Origin: Panaeolus papilionaceus
Lineage: Eukaryota; Basidiomycota; Agaricomycetes; Agaricales
DNA: 64,000 nt
Assembly (NCBI GenBank): GCA_015501605.1
Contig: JADNRZ010000035.1
Coordinates: 248,001-312,000 of the forward strand
Direction of reading: 5' to 3'
Shown here: one piece after another, positions 60,016-64,000 of the stretch
How positions within the stretch are numbered: position 1 is the stretch's first letter
Layout: every line of letters begins with the position of its first letter
Made by a program: the position numbers and the translations under genes
Notes under the pieces: model-generated
Databases searched by the model: none
What the model saw: the letters and a program-made list of their open reading frames with translations, nothing else
What the model was told of the DNA's origin: nothing

Positions 60016-60326
60016 TTATGAGTTGACTCGGACGTTTCATGTTTCTACTTTCAATCTATATTCTGTATACCTTTATATCAACAGTTTCACAGTTCAAATA
60101 TTGTTGGGAGGTCAGAAGAACGATTCGATTCGTGTGAGGAAACAACTTGTATCATCGCGGACGAGCTACTAATTGGCCAGACGAGTTGGATAGAGGGTTA
60201 TTGATGGGGCCGTGTATTGATATCATTTAACCCCACGGGACATTCAGAAAACGGATTTCCATAGACCTACAACTAGTCTCAACATTATTTTGGACCCAAT
60301 GCATAGTAGTATCATTAAAAATTTAC
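60016..60326. other. 3' flank of K, nothing recognised
   Basis: AT-rich trailer between gene K and the second LTR-like element. Confidence 0.35.
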
Positions 60327-60330
60327 GCGT

Positions 60331-61033
60331 TGATGAGCAGCGCGCTCACCTGAACCCGTAAACCCGCTAATTTCGCATTCCATCATCACGCACGCACGCG
60401 CGTTTCACGCATCGACGCTTACACATCCCGGTCACCACAGTTTGTTTCCCGACTCAAGGCGCGCATAAATCATCATGCGTGTTGCTAATTATCATTACCA
60501 TCAGCCGCCACAACACCAATCGGATAGTCTGACCAACGTACCTTGCAACAGCGCACCCCATGGCGCCTACGGACTCTAAAATCCGTTTAATTCATCATTT
60601 TCTTCAACGTTTACCCTCTTTCCATTGTCCAACTCCCATCTCCCCTCACTTCACCCCTCTTCTTCTTTACCACTTTCGGTTCATTCCTTTGTTTCAAACT
60701 GTTCTTGCTGCGCCTCGGCGCTTTCTTATTTCGTTTCGAACCCCCCTTAGTTGGTAGTTTAGCTCCGTAGCACATTTGTACATAGTCTACGGGGCCTCGT
60801 AAAAATACAGAAGCTCATTTTATGCCCACTTTTCGAACCACTAAGTTTTAGTCTCACATATCAGTCCTAGGAAGCGTCGTCTGCTTCAAATATCTGTTTA
60901 TTCTATCGCTACGAAGGTCTAGTCAACTACGGAAACACCTACACGCACCCTCAGAGCGACTCTAGCGACGTTGACCTCACTCCGGTCATCAGTGTGATTT
61001 GTTTACGCACCTGAAGACGTCGCGCGCACATCA
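60331..61033. mobile_element. Solo LTR-like element, copy 2 (703 bp, 4-bp TSD)
   Basis: Same ends as copy 1 (TGATGAGCAGCGCGCTCACC … GCGCGCACATCA) and similar sequence throughout. It is flanked by a different 4-bp direct repeat, GCGT (60327-60330 and 61034-61037), showing an independent insertion. Both copies have the same orientation, about 12.4 kb apart, with ordinary genes between them. They are therefore not the two ends of one retrotransposon. Confidence 0.75.
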
Positions 61034-61037
61034 GCGT

Positions 61038-63195
61038 CGATTGTGTAGGGTAACAAATGGGTGATTAATCAATTTTGCGTCTTCCGGTCGCTCGTCACTG
61101 GAGTAGGGAGTAGCCTAGAGGCTACGCTTGGGGGTGGAAAGAGGGCAATGGCCCGAAAACCGCTGCCCCACTTCCCAGGTCGAGAGCCGATGGACGGAGG
61201 AGGATGCGCCCCACCATCCACCGGCTCTCTAACCCCTAGGCTATCCCGAGTCAGAGTGACGGTGCAAAACCAGGTAAACGTTTAGATGATCTATGAAAAT
61301 GGTAACATGGTGTTGAGTACTATACATGGAAAGGACGATATGATTTGTATGACTTGAAGCATAAGCTCTGAAAAATTGCCAATGATGAGTGTGAAGCAGT
61401 GGAAAGTCGGATGGAAAGAAGGACACGAAAATAAATAAATGAGATGGTAAATGGAACAGAGAGGGTGATGGTGCAAGTCGAGTGATGATGATGAAGTGTG
61501 CTCGGCTGCAAGATCACCGGTTCTGGAGAGTTATGGTTAGGAGGGGGTGGCAAAGGCAAAAACGGAGGCAGCCGAGACTGTTAATGAAAGCCAACAACTG
61601 CGACTATGAGAACAACTGCTAGATGACTGAGAGACGAAGGAAAACTAGCCTAGATACATCTGTTGACGCTGGGAGACTAGGAGACAATGAAATGCAACAA
61701 GGTTTGATCAGACGACAGCTAGTATGACTAATGAGACGAAATGAAACAAAGACAAGACTCAGATATGAAATCCGGAGAGCATAACTGATCCAATCTAAAC
61801 AGAGAGCTAGCATGCAGTTGATATAGTTTACCAAGAGAACCGAACGGCGATGAAACAAATGAGATGAAGAAAGGAAAGGTAGAACAGGGATTTCGGATGA
61901 AATGACTGAAGACAAGGGATCATCGATCAAGGTGCAAACGGTGGTGGCTCAAGCGTGTATGTTACAAAATGAGATAAGATATGGAAAGTGGTGGTGGGCA
62001 AGATAACTCGTACGCATAAATATGATCTTGATGCTGTGGCGCATGCATGATGAGTCGTTGAATTCATCCAAAATCACGAAAAACAAGGGTACGTAGGAAC
62101 CTTGCTTATCACTGACCTGTGTAAAATAGTGTGGATTAAGGGAGCGGTTCAGTGAACCTAAGTGTGAGGTATTTCGTGCAACGTTGCACATCATATTGTC
62201 ATCTTGAAGGTGGGTAGATGAGGTGAATTCAAGTAGTAATAATGAGAAAAGAAGGAGCGGGCGGGTGGGAAATAAATAAATAAATAAATAAAATAAATAC
62301 TGAGCCGAGCGACAATCTGTCGCATCGACTAGAGCGCGAGGCGAAATACAATGATAGATAAGCGGGAGAGACGTGGATGAGTCGCGCAAGGGTGACTTCG
62401 CTCACGTGACCAAAAAGTGCGATCTGTGCGTGCACAGATCTTCACAGCCAAAGCAAGGTTAAAAGGTTCGAATTTGCACGATCCGATACCATGTATTGGG
62501 TCCGGGTCGCGCCCAACATAGTACACGATATATATCTAGCATTTTGGACTTCAATTTTATAGTTTCACGACAGGGTAGGTAGCGTTTCGAGTGATTCATG
62601 GTAGCACCCATTGTCAACAGCTAAAACGCGCATCACTGGTGTGGCCAAAACATATCCCAGGCATTAAGAAATGTTTGGTGAAACAATAAATTTCTCACTC
62701 AATATCCTACTGCAAATCATAAAACATATCCTCCGGTAAAACATGGTAATGTGATATTTTATGTATTTCAGTCGGGGATATGTTTTGGCCCCCTTAGGAT
62801 ATGGTTCAAGCCATGTATCATTTCCCCAAACATGTCATAATGCACGGGAAATGTTATGGCCACACCAGTGATGCATATCATTGTTATTCTGAGAATGCGA
62901 GCCAATGCCAGAGCTATCAACGAATACAGGCATGTGTTTAATTCTAGGAACGGAGTAGCAAAACGTCGATATACAAATTGACAAGTTACTCATTGTGGAA
63001 CCCTTTCCAGCTTCCAAACGCAGACCAGAACTGTGTGGCATCCCAGGGAAGGGTGATCTGAGACCAAAAAGCCGGTCTATCCTCCATAGTACCAATTCCA
63101 AATTTAACTCCGCATTACTATGTAATGAGGTTTAATCGCGTTCTTATATCCTTCGTCGTCCCAATTCGTGTCCCATCACCCCCTTCCCACAGACC
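61038..63195. other. Non-coding stretch with two repeat-like structures
   Basis: No gene was recognised. 61090-61255 contains an imperfect inverted pair (agcctagaggctac … cccctaggctatcc), which on the minus strand starts like a tRNA A-box. 62634-62870 is bounded by CACTGGTGTGGCC and its inverse GGCCACACCAGTG, the shape of a roughly 237-bp MITE. (AAAT)n occurs at 62268-62298. Minus-strand frames here are C/T-rich artefacts. Confidence 0.45.
62634..62870. mobile_element. Candidate short MITE with 13-bp inverted ends
   Basis: CACTGGTGTGGCC at the left and its exact reverse complement at the right. The match extends outward by ATG/CAT and inward imperfectly (AAAACATATCCC / ATAACATTTCCC). A direct target duplication was not clear. 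No coding capacity. Confidence 0.5.
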
Positions 63196-63893
63196 TCAAG
63201 TACCACCTGCGTCCCCAAATAACACAGCTGCACAACGCCCTGCGGCATCTTCATCACTCCCCATCGCACCGCTTCCTAAACACCTTCGCCACATCCCTCC
63301 TCTCCATATGGTGATGCATGCTGTCATAGTTGGAGGCTGAAATGCCGATTGTTGAATTTTGATATTAAGAATAGCGAATCTGATAAATTTATAGGTTGCG
63401 AGCGCATAACCCAATAAAACGGGGGTCGTGTGAGGTTATACAGAAGCTGCGTGTTGAGCTTTCTCTTCTGTCCATCGTAGTCGTACGCTAGTGCGAATTC
63501 AGTTGGTGGGATGATACACGATGACTAGAGCTGGTCACTCATGTCGCGCTCAAACACCTGTCGAAAAGGAATTGCACCCAAAATACGTTGCTATGTGCCA
63601 ACGCGATTATACTAAAAGCGCAGATGATTTATCAGAGTCCAGTAACTAAAGAAATTCATAATGTACTCACAATATATCCGTCTATAACGCGCACTGATGG
63701 CTCACTTGGTGCTCCTCTCATTCCCTAGCTTCAAGCCGTCGTCTATCTGCTTCTCCATTTCCTCCCCGTGTTATCCTGAGCTCCGTCCATCTTTTCATCC
63801 CCATCTCCAGTTCCGATGAAACCCAACCATGTCTCTATCGTCCCTTGTTCATCACCGTCCCGTCTTCTAACCCTAACCCCAACCCGACAATCC
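63196..63893. repeat. Dispersed repeat, copy 2 (inverse of 45040-46021)
   Basis: Reverse-complement match to the repeat that truncates the dehydrogenase. It includes CCACCTGCGTCCCCAAATAA near the left edge, CAGTTGGTGGGATGATACAC near 63505 and ctaaccctaaccccaaccc near 63870. It is about 280 bp shorter than copy 1. Confidence 0.6.
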
Positions 63894-64000
63894 AACCACA
63901 TCCAACAACAAGCATTCCTAGGGCATCAACGACACATAGAGGCAGCAGAGGCCCATAGAAAGCAGCGCCGGATACTAAGTTTCGTCTTCCAAAAGGAGTG

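Noticed and set aside
47899..61033. One full LTR retrotransposon between two LTRs
   Set aside because: The two LTR-like copies have different 4-bp flanks and the DNA between them holds ordinary spliced genes, with no gag-pol.
61241..62526. Series of minus-strand frames of 60-146 codons
   Set aside because: They are translations of C/T-rich or simple sequence (His/Pro/Ser/Leu-rich), with no splice-supported extension or family motif.
1..64000. CRISPR array, bacterial operons or ribosome binding sites
   Set aside because: Spliceosomal introns throughout show a eukaryotic genome, and no regularly spaced repeats were seen.

Overview
The window looks like nuclear DNA of a filamentous basidiomycete, most likely an agaricomycete. 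Genes are broken by many introns of about 45-65 bp with GTRNGY donors and short AG acceptors. Non-coding DNA is rich in transposon relics, and the recognisable proteins have fungal relatives. No rRNA, CRISPR array or confident tRNA gene was seen. Exon borders were derived by hand from splice signals and reading phase and need transcript data.

Layout. (1) 1-6076: a mitochondrial tryptophanyl-tRNA synthetase (+), a small predicted membrane protein (-) and a coiled-coil protein with a conserved C-terminal domain of unknown function (+). (2) 6187-43376: a dense, rearranged array of P-loop GTPase paralogues resembling the AIG1/IAN/GIMAP or general G-domain fold, on both strands. I sort them into types: A (6187-8718, 42074-43376), B (9074-12640, 20930-24400), C (40814-41838 plus broken copies), E/F (25648-26738 broken, 35622-36785) and G (29583-30778 and 37273-38475, a recent direct duplication). 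Between them lie domain-deleted copies, chimeras and relics, plus at least three DNA-transposon-like elements with visible terminal inverted repeats and target-site duplications. (3) 44577-45036: a short-chain dehydrogenase truncated at the edge of a dispersed repeat that recurs inverted at 63196-63893. (4) 46419-51740: two more GTPases (H, I), with a solo-LTR-like element between them. (5) 53604-55153: a Ser/Pro-rich protein. (6) 57484-60015: two divergent tandem GTPases (J, K), then a second copy of the LTR-like element.

The main result is a birth-and-death cluster of about 15 loci that still show a GTPase domain (11 without a visible break) and several that have lost it, in about 54 kb. 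In 14 of the 15 the P-loop is encoded by its own exon of exactly 34 nt, entered in phase 2 and left in phase 0. The long A and B copies add an N-terminal module built around the motif SVLWLTG(I/M)W. The function is not known. Variable, clustered GTPases of this fold act in immunity or stress responses in animals (GIMAP) and plants (IAN), so a role in fungal self/non-self or stress response is a reasonable but unproven idea.
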